Origin: Pisaster brevispinus
Taxonomy: Eukaryota; Echinodermata; Asteroidea; Forcipulatida; Asteriidae
Length of the DNA stretch: 64,000 nucleotides
Direction: 5' to 3'
NCBI GenBank assembly: GCA_023634235.1
Contig: JAMKCF010000003.1
Span: forward strand, 4,802,958-4,866,957
The position numbers and the translations under genes are program-made. This document shows, piece by piece, positions 11,601-22,349 of this stretch (positions are counted from its first letter, which is position 1; each line of letters opens with the position of its first letter). Under the pieces are notes generated by a model. That model had not been told where the DNA came from. It saw only the letters and a program-made list of their open reading frames with translations, and searched no databases.

Positions 11601-14600
11601 TTAGACTTGATGAACCCTCGGTTCATACTTAACACTATTACTATGGCATGGGAAATCAGTGCTTTATACTTAATAAATAAATCGCGAGTGGAATACTTTA
11701 TACAGGATACTATGGCATGGGAAATCAATGCTTTATACTCGGTAAATAATTTGCGAGTGAAAGGTACATTTGCGAGTGGAATACTTTGTACAGGATACTA
11801 TGGCATGGGAAATCAGTGCTTTATACTTATTCCATAATTTGGGAGTGGAAGGTAAATATATTTGCGAGTGGAATACTTTGTACAGGATACTATGGCATGG
11901 GAAATCAGTGCTTTATACTTAGTACATAATTTGGGAGTAGAAGGTAAATATATTTGCGAGTGGAATACTTTGTACAGGATACTATGGCATGGGAAATCAG
12001 TGCTTTATACTTAGTACATAATTTGGGAGTGGAAGGTAAATATATTTGCGAGTGGAAAACTTTGTACAGGATACTATGGCATGGGAAATCAGTGCTTTAT
12101 ACTCGGTAAATAGTTTGCGAGTGAAAGGCACACGCTGTACCTTTAGTTTACCTAGGAGTAGGTGTAGGTTTACAGGGGACTCTTTGATTCGGACTTAGTA
12201 AAGTTTAAGGCACACGCTGTAGGTATAGAAAATTAGTTCACACAGCAAACGGTATTAATAGGTTACATTTGGGGGTTGTGGGGGAGGGTGCAGGTCTCCA
12301 GTGTAGGCGAGCTGGGATCAACATGACGGCGGGAATAACAGCGTTGGTTCCACCAGTGTTCTTGGTGGGTACTCGCCGTGGTATCGTCTCAGTGGGATGA
12401 TGCATTGAATTGGAGAGGGTCAGCCGGTGAGCCGGGTTAACGACCATGAGTGGATTGTGACCAAGGACATGAATTGTAGCCATAATTTAACAGGTGTTTT
12501 GTTGAATAATATTGGTGTGTCTGGTTGTGGAATGAAAGAATAGGCCTAGAGCTGGAATATGAAGGATATTATGGAGGCTTGCTGATGCCGCATTCAGTGG
12601 AAAGTAGCAAGGGCTAGCAGTATTAATTCACCGGTGTTCTCGCTAGATTTTGCGTGTTCGGTTGAGTGGTTTTGTTACGGTTTGAATATTACATTGGAAA
12701 GAGAACGCGGGATCTGGCATGGACTGGATAATTGGACTTAGTTGTACACTCGGGTGATCATTCAATTGGAATTTTTATTTCTTTCTTTATTTATTGATTT
12801 TTTTTTTTTTATTTAATTTTTTTTTTGAGTGGGAAACTACAAAAGGGGAATCGGATAGAGTTGTTTGGGGTGTTGTTTTTTCCTGTGGTGTTATATGCAT
12901 CATGTATTGCCGCGTGTCATACTGTGAACATACAATGATTCAGCTTCTTTAAATGGTCGATATCAAGGCATCTTTTTTCAGCTTGGATTTTTTTTTTTTT
13001 TAAATTAGTTTTAGATTAGTTTCTTTTACAATTTTGCATAACTTATTTGTTTTATAGACGTAGGCCTATTTCTCTTCAGCATGAAAAGTATATTAATTAT
13101 CGCATCATTTTTGTTTTTGCTGTGTACACATTTTCTTCTTTTGTAAAGCCTTACCTTGAACGGTTTCTTTGCGAAGCGCATTCAGCGTCTTCGAGGAGTA
13201 TTTTGGCGTTGCATAAATCCTGAATACGGTGATTTGTGCGGTAAATATTTTTTGGAGACTGGCAAATTCAGGGGCTACTCATAGAATTATCGTCGTTAAA
13301 AAAAGAAAAAAAAATCTACATTTTCATTTGAAACGATTTTCGATTTCCAAACATGTTATGGTTGTCTTTATTGTTAATTTTGTTAAATTGATAAATCAAA
13401 ATTAAAATTTTAGTCAAAGAAAAGGCAAAAAATCTGAATTTTAAACATTGTTTACATATTCCTTTAACAAAGAGCACATATTCTACCTTTTTTTTTACCA
13501 AAGATGAACGATTGAAATGTCAAATAAAATTTGCACCGAAGTTCCTATGATTATGAATAACTTCTCTAGGTCTCGTTTATTTGTTGTTTTTATTTATTGG
13601 GCAAGGTTCGAATACTCACACATTATTGAATATCATTATCAACCAGAAATGAAATTATACTGTATCGTGCTCTCTTTATTCGATGATTGTTTCAAAGAAA
13701 TCAAAACATAAAATCCAAAAAAATAATTTTTAATTCGATACCCGACCAACCCCCTTCATTTACGGTGTCAAAAAGACAATGTGGTTAAGTTCAGGGTGAA
13801 TGGATGCAGGTGCCAAACTTTCACCCGTTTTAGAACGTCAGCCTCTGAGAAAGACTCTGCAAAGTTCGAAACGCAGACCATCATCAATTCTTTCGATGAT
13901 ACCACGGGTCATTTTGTTTGGTAAGCAGTTTACAACAGATGACGTTACATGAAGGCTTATTCCTTCCTACGTTTGTTTTTCTTCTTTTTTTCTCTTTTCA
14001 TTTTGATACATGTAGGCCTATTAGGCCCACACATTGATCTCAGGTACAACTATCCACGTATTGAGGTAGAAATACAATGTTATTGAAACTACATGTGGTT
14101 AAAGATTATGTAACCATGATACTCTCAAAAGAAGAAGTCTATTGTTTCATTTGATTGACAGTAAAGGGCCATTGACTATACAATGACCTACGCCACAGGC
14201 CAAAGGTTAAAGATACGTCCGGCTGTTACATGTACTTCCAAGTGCCGTTGTAATACGTGCATGAAGGTGAAAATAGAAATGCAACAAAATTTCTTGTTTT
14301 ATGACAGTTTTAGTGTTCACACCGGTTCCACGAGGCCCATTCCTTTCTTACATTTTGAACTTAAATAACTACACGATAAAGCTTACCTCTAGATACATTA
14401 AATCACATGAAATGATCGTTGTACATCCACGGTGTTAACATAAAATCAAGCATGGTGGTGACCATTTTGAATACACGTCACGGTATCAAGCCGTCGAGTA
14501 CCCCGACCCCTATTAGTAATTACAACGTTTATCTGGTGCTAGGCGGTAATTGGGTACCTATCGTTTTCGTTGGCTGGTTCCAATCACCTGTGCCTGTCAA

Positions 14601-15689
14601 AGAACACAGGGATACGCAACTGGCTCCCGCAAGATCTCGCGATAACAACAAAAATGACATTTATAAAGCACCTTTTACAAAGGTTTAAAGGCGCTGTACA
14701 AAGCATAACGAATAAACACAAATTTTAATAACTTAGCATAAAAGTAAATTAGTTTTTAACATGGCTTTGAAGGGTTCAAGAGATGATGCCTGACGGATGT
14801 GAAGAGGGAGATTGTTCCATAATGTCGGTGCACTGACTGTGATTGCTCGTTGGCCATACCGCGTATAAGTGCGGGGTGCAGGGGACAATCACAAATGAGA
14901 AGTAGAAGAAGAACGTAGGTTGCGAGAACTGTGGGCTTTAGAAATAAGGTTCTGAAGATAAGCAGGAGCTAGATCATTTCTGACTTTAAAAACAAGGAGG
15001 AGGACTTTGAATTGGATTCGTTTGTTAATGAGAAGCCAGTGAAGGGATTGAAGGACCGGTATGATGAGACAGGGGATGAAAAAGATAATGAGGTTGTTAA
15101 ACAAGGCTGAGACATCAGAACAATTCAAAACCCGGGTGAAAACATATCTGTTTACTTTGTACAATTGTTGATTTCCCTTTACAGCGCATAGGGACCTCAC
15201 AGTGATATGCGCTATATAAAAATGGTTTGTTATTATTATTATTATTATTATTATTTAGTTAGTTAATGTATTTAAAACATTTTCAATAAAAAACTAGATG
15301 TGTGCGGAAATGGATTTACTAAAATAAAAAAAGAGAACATATTATTCTTTTAAATTAATGGTGTACTTCTTATTAGCTTTGGGCTCAACTTCCTTTTATT
15401 AAAAGTTTTACATTAAGCGCTTTCTGTGTCAAAAAGTTATTTGAAACTGACACTTGTGCCATCAGGGATTTACATTTACTGAAAAAAGAAGAATAAAGTA
15501 ATTTTCTTGATTGGTGTTTCACCAGATACCACAGATGCCAAAATATGCCACCTAACACAAGATCAGTCTGGGCACCTGGTACGAGATGTCAACTCCATCC
15601 ATGAATGTTCACAAGTTCGCGTTGGAGGCCTTAATGTAGTCAGGAAACAAGACAACACGGCGACCAGTTTCGATTGTTGGACATTATAA
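5690..15689 (+). CDS. Candidate two-exon gene for a small secreted peptide
   Basis: Exon 1 is 5690-5750: an ATG, then a strongly hydrophobic leader (MALLFLMIAFLIATVPVLQS) typical of a signal peptide, ending one base into a codon at a GTGAGT donor. Exon 2 is 15526-15689: a TTTCACCAG acceptor, then an open frame in the matching phase to a TAA. The join gives 74 residues with three cysteines after the leader (KIC, HEC, FDCW) and basic and acidic residues but no second membrane segment. The two exons are ~9.8 kb apart, so the pairing is inference; either exon could belong to another transcript. After about 15655 a different frame is open to a TGA at 15781 and also looks protein-like, so a base error or a frameshift in exon 2 is possible. 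No family recognised. Confidence 0.35.
5995..6195 (+). repeat. Repeat copy with 29-bp minisatellite
   Basis: Between 6017 and about 6116 the unit CACATCCAATACCCACTCC... recurs with a period of exactly 29 bp (starts 6017, 6046, 6075, 6104), the last unit partial. The flanks match the reverse complement of 3866-3970. A poly-A tract of about 24 lies just upstream (from about 5921). Confidence 0.8.
6226..6708 (-). repeat. Left arm of a ~480-bp inverted repeat carrying a SINE head
   Basis: Reverse complement of about 8591-9076, diverged by scattered substitutions. It includes an antisense tRNA-like segment (about 6346-6412) with the GGATTCGAACCC B-box complement, and ends in a poly-G run followed by ACACACATTC, mirrored by GTGTGTG and poly-C in the right arm. 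The short open frame here is an artefact of the repeat. Confidence 0.8.
6709..8590. other. Interior between the inverted arms
   Basis: No coding sequence recognised. It contains a direct duplication: about 7913-8078 and about 8448-8618 share GAGTCCGTGC/GAATCCGTGC, a CTAAAAATATA block, an ACATTACGCCC/ACATTATGCCC block and a poly-C run, so the right arm's outer end is itself duplicated internally. Confidence 0.5.
8591..9076 (+). repeat. Right arm of the ~480-bp inverted repeat
   Basis: Pairs with 6226-6708. It holds a plus-strand tRNA-like head (about 8867-8935: GGTGGCCTTGTGGACAAGG as A-box region, GGGTTCGAATCC as B box) followed by the long tail that also appears in the array just downstream. 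Confidence 0.8.
8855..11345 (+). repeat. Tandem array of tRNA-derived SINE units
   Basis: Thirteen tRNA-like heads follow each other on the + strand. The CAG that opens each TGGCCCAGTGG A box lies at 9120, 9377, 9630, 9890, 10033, 10287, 10429, 10571, 10712, 10854, 10996, 11138 and 11280; the variant head at 8867 precedes them. Each head has a B box close to GGTTCGAATCC. Two unit types occur: ~255 bp (head plus a long tail containing GGTACTATGGCATTGG) and 142 bp (head plus a tail containing ACTACGTTTTGATTTAAAG). Seven successive intervals at the end are 141-142 bp. In the last head the D stem pairs perfectly (GCCC/GGGC) and the anticodon position reads CCG, but the acceptor stem does not pair, so these are tRNA-derived, not tRNA genes. 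Confidence 0.9.
11346..11639. other. Spacer with a short GC-rich palindrome
   Basis: After a poly-A/T stretch, a GC-rich block contains a palindrome around 11487-11516 (TGTGGCGACCGCGC... pairing with ...GCGCTGTCGCCACA) and a block at 11520-11590 resembling a degenerate antisense SINE head (CTCGAACCGGGGACC). No gene. Confidence 0.4.
11640..12135 (+). repeat. Tail-only tandem array, ~92-bp period
   Basis: GGATACTATGGCATGGG recurs at 11705, 11793, 11885, 11977 and 12069 (spacing 88, 92, 92, 92). The unit matches the long tail of the neighbouring SINE units (GGTACTATGGCATTGG... and TTTGCGAGTGGAA) but lacks the tRNA-like head. It is thus a second satellite made from another part of the same element. 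Confidence 0.85.
12136..14647. other. Non-coding DNA with low-complexity tracts
   Basis: Several poly-T/poly-A tracts (12800-12830, 12989-13001). The stretch at about 13840-13970 (CTCTGAGAAAGACTCTGC, later TTTGGTAAGCAGTTTACAAC) is a diverged relative of 24355-24480. No exon supported. Confidence 0.4.
14648..15092 (-). mobile_element. 3' end of a non-LTR retrotransposon (LINE), minus strand
   Basis: Reading the minus strand from about 15092 gives PVLQSLHWLLINKRIQFK, then VFKVRNDLAPAYLQNLI, and further on LWNNLPLHIRQ, the typical C-terminal tail of CR1/L2-type reverse transcriptase ORFs. Stops interrupt it. It is followed by a 3' UTR ending near 14650 with the GCGCC...TTTACAAAGG-type motif of such elements. 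A dead 5'-truncated copy. Confidence 0.75.
15095..15250 (+). mobile_element. 3' end of a second LINE, plus strand
   Basis: Plus-strand frame reads TSEQFKTRVKTYLFTLY, a typical LINE ORF2 end. It is followed by ATGCGCTATATAAA and a (ATT)n tail at 15233-15255. It abuts the minus-strand LINE tail directly, giving two LINE tails whose 5' truncation points meet. Confidence 0.7.
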
Positions 15690-15904
15690 TCAGCTGGCTG
15701 CAGAAGTACCAGGTATTCCTCGAAGACAGTGTAAACAAGACCAACGGAAAAGCTGTATTTCTCACTCATCCAGTCAACTCACACTGAGGGTGCTGTTATG
15801 GCTCCCGATTAAGAGATTGGTTTGACATACCGTGTTAAAGATTTACTTTTAAATTGTTTTGTTTTTTGTTAAGGGAAAGTTAAAGTTTGGTTTTAACTCA
15901 AATT

Positions 15905-16290
15905 AATTTGTTTTGTTAAAGGGAAGGTATCACGTTTGGTAATCACTCAAATGAATGGCAATACTTGGTTAGAAGTACAGCAGCTTTCGATAGTATAAAG
16001 CATTTTGAGAAACATTCAATTAATTCATAATAATATGGTTATGAGGAAAAACAATAAGTTTTTATCCCCCAAAATTTGAATCTGAAAAATGTTTCTGTAA
16101 GAAACGTTTCTCAGATTGTGTATCCCTATTATGGATCGTTCTTTCTGCGGGGCTATAATTATTCGCTTCGGTTTTTCGGCGGTATCTCAAAAAAGCGACC
16201 ACTGGTTAGTTTTATTGTTCATATCTACTTGTAAATAGGATTAAAACAATCGAACGGTTTCAAAAACCAAAGGTATACTTATCCTAAGTC
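15905..16290. mobile_element. Probable MITE with GGTAT(A)C termini
   Basis: Starts GTTAAAGGGAAGGTATCACG and ends in CAAAGGTATAC, a terminal pattern similar to the element at 17257-17642. No protein. The boundaries are approximate. Confidence 0.4.
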
Positions 16291-16474
16291 TTAAACCTTA
16301 GAGCAATGACTTAAACTGTTTGATAAAATTAACATCTCTATATTTTAATGGACTTTCAGCAGGTGGATCTTGAGGCGGGAGGAGCTAGGAATGAACCAGG
16401 ATTAGATGAGGGCCAAAAAACAAAACTATGTTCTCAACTTTAGTAGGATTTGAAACTTTGCATGGTGGAAGTAT

Positions 16475-16625
16475 AACTAAGTAAGGCTTGCGGTAACACC
16501 ATGTGGAAATCTCTTTTGAGTAGTGTAGGTTCTGAAAAGAACCTACACTAACCACCGGTTCTTTTCAGAACCGACACTACTCAAAAGAGATTTCCACAAG
16601 GTGTTACCGCAAACCTTACTTAGTT
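16475..16625. mobile_element. Fold-back MITE: 69-bp arms, 13-nt loop
   Basis: 16475-16543 and 16557-16625 are near-perfect reverse complements beginning AACTAAGTAAGG. Inside the left half, 16521-16550 is a perfect 13-bp hairpin of its own (TAGTGTAGGTTCT pairing across GAAA), so two competing folds exist. Confidence 0.85.
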
Positions 16626-16639
16626 CTCAACTTTAGTTG

Positions 16640-16805
16640 AAACATCAGGCCTGGATTTTCATCTTTGAGAGGGCAAGGCCATTTTCAATTTGCAAAGGGC
16701 ACTTCCATTGGGAAATTTTAAAGTCTACGCAAAACCTCTGAAGGGGTACCAAGGCCAAGACCATAAGGGCAGCAGAGACAATGGCCTCCGTATTCCAGGC
16801 CTGAA
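16640..16805. repeat. Dispersed repeat family, copy 1
   Basis: Shares GAGGGCAAGG, GGGCACTTCCATTGG and GGGG(T/C)A(C/T)CAA(G/C)GCCA blocks with 25845-25985 and 30478-30610. All three are in the same orientation and non-coding. Confidence 0.65.
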
Positions 16806-17256
16806 ACACGATATGCAACTAATAATAGGTCAAACAAACTAAGTAGCATTCACATTACTGATTTTATTTCCAAACCAAGTTGAAACATACATTATGTGTT
16901 AAAAATTCTACAGACAGCCCCCGCTCTCTTGAAAAGTCTGAAAGGATAAGTTCTATACATGCTTGCTTTACATTTATCCTCCACCCTCGTTATCTTTGAA
17001 GCTTTAACTTCATATTAAAAATAATTAACTATTTAACGTGTATTTAAATTTCAATTAAGTTTAAACTGTGAGGATGCAAATAACAAACTGTGACTTAACG
17101 ACAGTGTAATTAGTCTAGCATGTATTATAACTGCTTGTAGCTGTTTCACAAAGATTTTTCCCCCTTCTCATGTTAAAACAATGAATCTTGGAACCCAAGG
17201 ATTGCCAATGTGAAATACACAGAACGTGCAATGTCTTTTGTCAGATCACTATTAAT

Positions 17257-17642
17257 TAAGGGGACGGTATACTTTTGATAATTACTTCAAAAGTTTATGA
17301 CCATAAAAACTTACTTGGTAAAGAGCACCGGAGAGCTGTTGATATTATACAACATTGTTAGGAGCAACCCCCTTTGGAATTATGTAGTATTACAGAAAGA
17401 GGTATTTTTTTTTTTTCAAACAACACATTTGAAAGTCTTTTGGCATGAACACTTCCTCGGGCATTTGAAAGCACACAATTCTGTGCAACAAGAGTGTTTT
17501 TCTTTCATTATTTTCTTGCATCTTTGGTGACCAAATTGAGCCCAAATTTTCAAAGGTCTGTTATTTTAAGCATATGTTGGTGGGATACACCAAGTGAGGA
17601 TACTGGTCTTTGACAATTATCAAAAGTATACCCTGCCTTTAA
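17257..17642. mobile_element. MITE with GGTATACTTTTGATAATT terminal inverted repeats
   Basis: The left end GGACGGTATACTTTTGATAATT is mirrored at the right by AATTATCAAAAGTATACCCTG. A TTAA lies at the left junction and TTTAA at the right, which suggests a TTAA target duplication, though the exact border is unclear. The interior has no transposase. Confidence 0.65.
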
Positions 17643-17668
17643 AGGTTCGATACATGATTAGTCATGGT

Positions 17669-17801
17669 GAGGCCGTGTCCGAAACGGCAACTTTGGCTAC
17701 AGCTAGAGCTAGATCAGCGCGTCTGCCAGTGTTGAAGAATAGGCAGACGCACGCGATCTAGCCGTAGCTGTAGCCGAAGTCGCCGTTTCGGACACGGCCT
17801 C
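17669..17801. mobile_element. Fold-back MITE with ~59-bp arms
   Basis: 17669-17727 pairs with 17742-17801 with a few mismatches; the loop is 14 nt. The ends read GAGGCCGTGTCCGAAACGGC. Much more GC-rich than its surroundings. Confidence 0.85.
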
Positions 17802-19441
17802 AGAAAGCTTTACTTGTTATAAACTTGATGCTAGAACCAACAGCCCCAAGAAAAATTTTCTGGTATATTGTCCTGCTCTGCGCAAAGAAATCGTCACTCA
17901 AACTCTGTTCTATTTCAACTTGTAAACCAGAATATAGTGTTAATATTTGGAGTATTCTTCAAGACATGATTACCTACATGTAACTTTAATGAATGTCAGA
18001 CTGAGACCTTTAGACCTTTTATGTTATGTGTTACGACAAATGGAGAAAACAAAGCATCAACAAAATTACATGTTATATCATGAGTTGCATACATAGTGCA
18101 CCTTTAAGGTTTGAAAACAAAGAGCTCTATCTCTTTAAGCACAAACAAAAGCAACAGGAAGTGGAAGGAATTACTATATGTATGAAACTTTCCAATAGCT
18201 AGCTTTTTAACGCATACAGTGCTGGGGTCATAGAGTTTCATAAAAAGCAACAGTGCGTCGTGTTGATTTTTAGTGTTTGGTCTGACTTTACAAGCCAAAC
18301 CTCTAAGAACTAGTATGGTCTTTGTGACCTAGACCAGTTTACAGCACTGATTAAGGCAAAATTACACATCCTTTAGAAGTCTCATCACTTGGAAATCAAT
18401 CACACGATATTACATACTGTATATTGCAATTAACTGACTCTGGATCAGACTGGGTAAAACCAGATCTAGGAAATGTTTGTCAACTCCCCCCTGGCTACAA
18501 CTGGCTGGAGCTCATTGGCTGAACAAACGTCTATGAAGGTATTACACCAGAGAACTGTCAGTGCACATGAATGTAACTTTTCAATTCTGGCAAGAACTGG
18601 CTAGAACTGGATGGAAATGGGTGATTCTGGTCAGTAGTCAGTACTATTTCTTGAGTACATTGATTTAAATGTTGCTGGCCAGAGCTGGCCACAAGATGGA
18701 TTGTCAGCTCTAATTAGAGTTAAGATAAAACTCATGTTTGTATCACACTATAAATACTCAATCCTTTACTACAAATAGGCTTGAAAACAATGATTACCGC
18801 GGAGAGCCCTGGAGAAAACGTATGGCTCAGATCTAGAACTTGGTAGAATAGGAATGGGTCATGGATTGCTAAATTGGAAGTGGATCGGGGGGGGGGGTAG
18901 CAGCGGCACAGCCATGTTTTTTTAATGGTGGGGTCTCACTACAAGGGGCAGGATCAACTTGTTTTTAAGGGCGAAATGTATCTGGATTTTTTCGTGAGGG
19001 TGGGGCTCGGGAAAACTGTGCGTGTGTGTGTGTTGGGGGGATGTGCCCCCCCCTCGCTATCCCCACCACCCACGCCGCAGAAGGTTTTGGGTGAGAGTTT
19101 AGGGAGCAATATCTTTGGAAATTGGGGATTCCAGCCACACACACACACACAACCACAAGTGTGTAAAGACATGCAATCGGGGACCTCCTACATGTATTGT
19201 CCTTACTATGTTTGTACTTTTGGTTTGTATACACTTCCCAGCTGGGGATCTTCACCAAACCAGGGACCCTGGTTATAGGTCCTCAGTTTGAATGTGTTCT
19301 TATTACCTACACACACACACACACATCACCACTAAATCTACATTCATTTAATTATAGTCGATCACTCTAGCCAGTTCTAGTCAGAGGTATTTGACGGACA
19401 GGAACTGTCTCCTAAAATTACTTTTTGTTTTGACTCCATAA
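17802..19441. other. Non-coding DNA with (GT/AC)n microsatellites
   Basis: Holds poly-G runs near 18888, a (GT)n tract near 19021, and (AC)n tracts near 19137 and 19309. The short open frames at 18925-19278 on both strands are low-complexity and not genes. Confidence 0.5.
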
Positions 19442-21767
19442 TTAATCATCATCTTCGAACAACATCTTGACAAGGTCTGCTTTCTTGCATTCTTCTTCAA
19501 CCAACCGTCTCGACTGGAGACAAAAATAAAAATTCCAAATTGCTGTGACAAGTTCTTAAACTACTATATAGGTACAAGAGTAAAAAATAACCAACAAGTT
19601 TATTTAAAATTTGCAAGTGATTAAGTACCTTTAAATTGTTTCAGTCAAAAAAGACTAACAACTGGGAGAACTGGTGATGTGAACTTAAAAAGACACACAA
19701 TAATTTCAACACAGAGGGAATGTATCCTTTGGAAAGAAGATGACATTTTCATCTTCCCCAAGAAAACATTTCCACCAGTACAGATATGCTCCAGCAGGCC
19801 TGAAAAGTCATGTTTAGAAATGAACCATTGACTCTTTTTAGAAACACATTATCTGTTTCATTTTCAAAACAAATTTAAATGGTGAGTATCTTAAATGCAG
19901 CATGTGCTAACAATGGCCCTCACTTCGGGGTTTTGAGTCTACAAATGTAGTTTAAACTGTACACATCGTACTTACCGATCCCCATTTGAGTAGTGTGGGT
20001 ATTGAAGTCAACTTTAGCCTGTTGTTTGTCCGAAAGCCATTTTCTGAATTTTTCCAGCTACACATGTATAAGAAAACAAAGATGTAGAATTACTAAAAAC
20101 ATATTATTGTATGAAACATGGAACAGAAAACAATTTTAAAAAGCAAATGTGCAAGATGAAGTATCACATATTTTATAAATAAATATATCTGGACATTATA
20201 AATAGGGTTTAAAAAAAGTTTTTAATGGAAATTGTGAAAAGAATTCGCAGGTCACGTTTCACGGGCTGAGACTCTTGACAACCATTTTTTTCCCCCTGGC
20301 ATTGTACTGTAGGGAACAACTACTCGTGTACATTTAAGCCCAGTTCATACTTCCTGTGAATGCAATGCGAAAGGGAATTTGATATTACAAATTCACAACA
20401 AACAATTCGCAACAGTTGACCTCTGCTCAACTCTTGCAAAACATTCACAGCGAAAATAGTTTAGAATTGTGGCATCAAATTTGCTTCGCATTCGCAGGGG
20501 ATTTGAACCAGGCTTTAGTAGGCCTACATGTACTTACAAATAAAACAACTGGGCAGAAATCAGTCTTACCTAGTTCTAGAAATCTGTAATATGAATTGAT
20601 TATCAACTGCAGCCATAAAATTCTTCAATATTATGCATTATAATGATGTTTAGATTCTTTGTGTTTCTGTTCATTGTGTATTTTCTTTTGTTTATTTCGT
20701 TTGCTCTCTTGCTCATTCGTTCATAGTTATTATTATGTGCATTTATTTATTTATTTATTGTACATTTTGCGTTGTTTTGGTCAAATAAATAATATTAATA
20801 ATGTATGAACTTACAACTGCCTGTCTCCAACTAAGCAATAAATGAAGACAGTGTCTTCTGGGGCTGATTCCAGGCAGGATAATACAACCGGTTCAGCTGA
20901 TGAAAAAATAGCAAAGTACATTGTTTTGTTAGTGCTCAGAGGTATTAAATCATGTTTTGCAAAATCGTGATTGTATGATTTAAACAACCAAGAGCCTTCA
21001 TCACTCCACCAACAGCAGCACTAAAAAACTGCATCATGACTACCTAAACCTTACTCTTAGAACTATAAGGTTCATTCCGCTATCGCCTCCACTAGGAGAC
21101 GATAACATAACAAACCTCTTACTAGTTCTAGAACCAAAACCTTGCAAAATAGTGCTAATGCACTCCCTGGTGCCTGAGGTAGTCCCATTAATTAGTGGCA
21201 AAGTAGTGTAGGACTGTAGTCTACTACTACTTGTGAAGTGCTCAAAGTCAAACTCTTCAAAAAACAGCTCAGTATATATAAGGGACTTATTTTGAGGAAA
21301 AACTTGTTCTCCAAATGGGTTGTCGAGTTGTCATTGTGGAACAATCTGCCTGATCCTGATGAACATGCTGAACTTGTTGTGGTCAATGTCAAAACAACAA
21401 ACAAGTTTTTAAAAAAATTGACAAGTTCTGGAAAGATAATGGATATGGGGTACAAAGGCTTTGACCTATAAATTTCACCCATCAATCCCAAGTAAGTAAG
21501 TAAGTAATCCCCCTACTTTATTCAACGCTTCCGTTGTCCGTTTACATTGATGTGTTACTGTCTCACTCACAAGTGTCAGCAAAGAACAAAAAAAATGACT
21601 TTTTTTTTTTTTAAGGTTTGCCCACCTTCAACACAATCGGAACACCAGCTCGTTCCGGCAGCATCTTTGTCACCAGAAAAAAGAATAAACAGAGGGACTT
21701 TCCCTTGGTATTTCTCTATTGCAGCATTGCATTCATCTAACCCACGAACCGTCTCTTTCACGACCAT
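19442..21767 (-). CDS. TXNDC17: Thioredoxin domain-containing protein 17 (TRP14), complete, 4 exons
   Basis: Minus-strand exons 21626-21767, 20815-20896, 19976-20057 and 19442-19513 join in phase to 125 residues plus TAA; human TRP14 has 123. Donors are GTGGGC, GTAAGT and GTAAGT; every acceptor ends CAG or TAG. Exon 1 carries FSGDKDAAGTSWCSDCVE, the thioredoxin-like active site. Exon 2 starts AEPVV and contains DTVFIYCLVGDR; exon 3 has the cis-Pro region IPTLLKWG; exon 4 encodes LVEEECKKADLVKMLFEDDD. Known role: cytosolic disulfide reductase using thioredoxin reductase, acting on dynein light chain LC8, cystine and nitrosylated proteins. The usual motif is WCPDC; here it is WCSDC with both cysteines kept. 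I chose the ATG at 21767 because it aligns with the human start; an in-frame ATG at 21812 would add 15 residues. Confidence 0.95.
20336..20518. mobile_element. Small MITE-like inverted repeat in TXNDC17 intron 2
   Basis: The left end (AAGCCCAGTTCATACTTCC..GTGAATGCAATGCGAA) is mirrored imperfectly by the right end (TTCGCATTCGCAGGGGATTTGAACCAGGCTTTAG in two overlapping parts). Interior AT-rich, no protein. Confidence 0.55.
21235..21472 (+). mobile_element. LINE reverse-transcriptase C-terminal fragment
   Basis: An open frame of 77 residues from about 21238 contains WVVELSLWNNLPD and later VKTTNKFLKKL, the RVV.LWN.LP...VV.A.t...FK..L pattern found at the C-terminus of CR1-like ORF2 proteins. 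It stops at 21469-21471 and is followed by a (AAGT)n tail. It lies between TXNDC17 exons 1 and 2 on the opposite strand. Confidence 0.65.
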
Positions 21768-22349
21768 TTTTGCAAGATAATACGAGCCGACGACGTAAAT
21801 TTTATGCTGCAAGAAACTTCTTATAATTGAAAACAGGCACCCAGTGTTCTTTAATCCATCAATTCACCTTACAACTCCACCCTGATTTTTGGTATCCGAC
21901 TATAATAAATGTGGCGATTTGTATCGCCCCCTCTATTGGCGTCGTGTGAACAGTGGCACAAAAAAACCTTCGCTCGTCCCCAGCGCCTTGCCTTAAAACC
22001 AAAGGCGCTGGGATGGGCAAACGTGTCCAGCACGCTCATTGGTTAATGCTTAGTCCCATCATGCATCACACTCACACTGCAAGCACTGCACGCATGACGT
22101 ACTTCCTGAACAAGAATCTGTGCAAGCTGATTAGCCCATCCCAGCGGTCCTGGATAGGCCGCTGGGGCCGAGCGAAAAAAAAAACCCGCTTGCTTAATAT
22201 AGCGCCCTCTTTAGTGATAAAAATAACTAGACGAAAATGTTTAATTAATTAATTAACCAGCCCAAGTTGTTGTAACAACAAACTTACAGGGCAAAGTAGT
22301 GTTGCTACTCTGTTCATTTGTTAGCATTCTGCTCGAAAGCTTTTTTTTT
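21768..22349. promoter_or_regulatory. TXNDC17 upstream region
   Basis: Upstream of the TXNDC17 start on the minus strand. It contains a CCAAT box on the minus strand (forward TATTGG at about 21934) and a GC-rich block at 21960-22180 with repeated GGCGCTGGGATGGG- and CCAGCG-type words. The role is inferred from position only. Confidence 0.3.

Noticed and set aside
15563..15769. Minus-strand frame opposite the candidate secreted-peptide exon
   Set aside because: It is a mirror of the plus-strand frame, without splice sites or a recognisable product.
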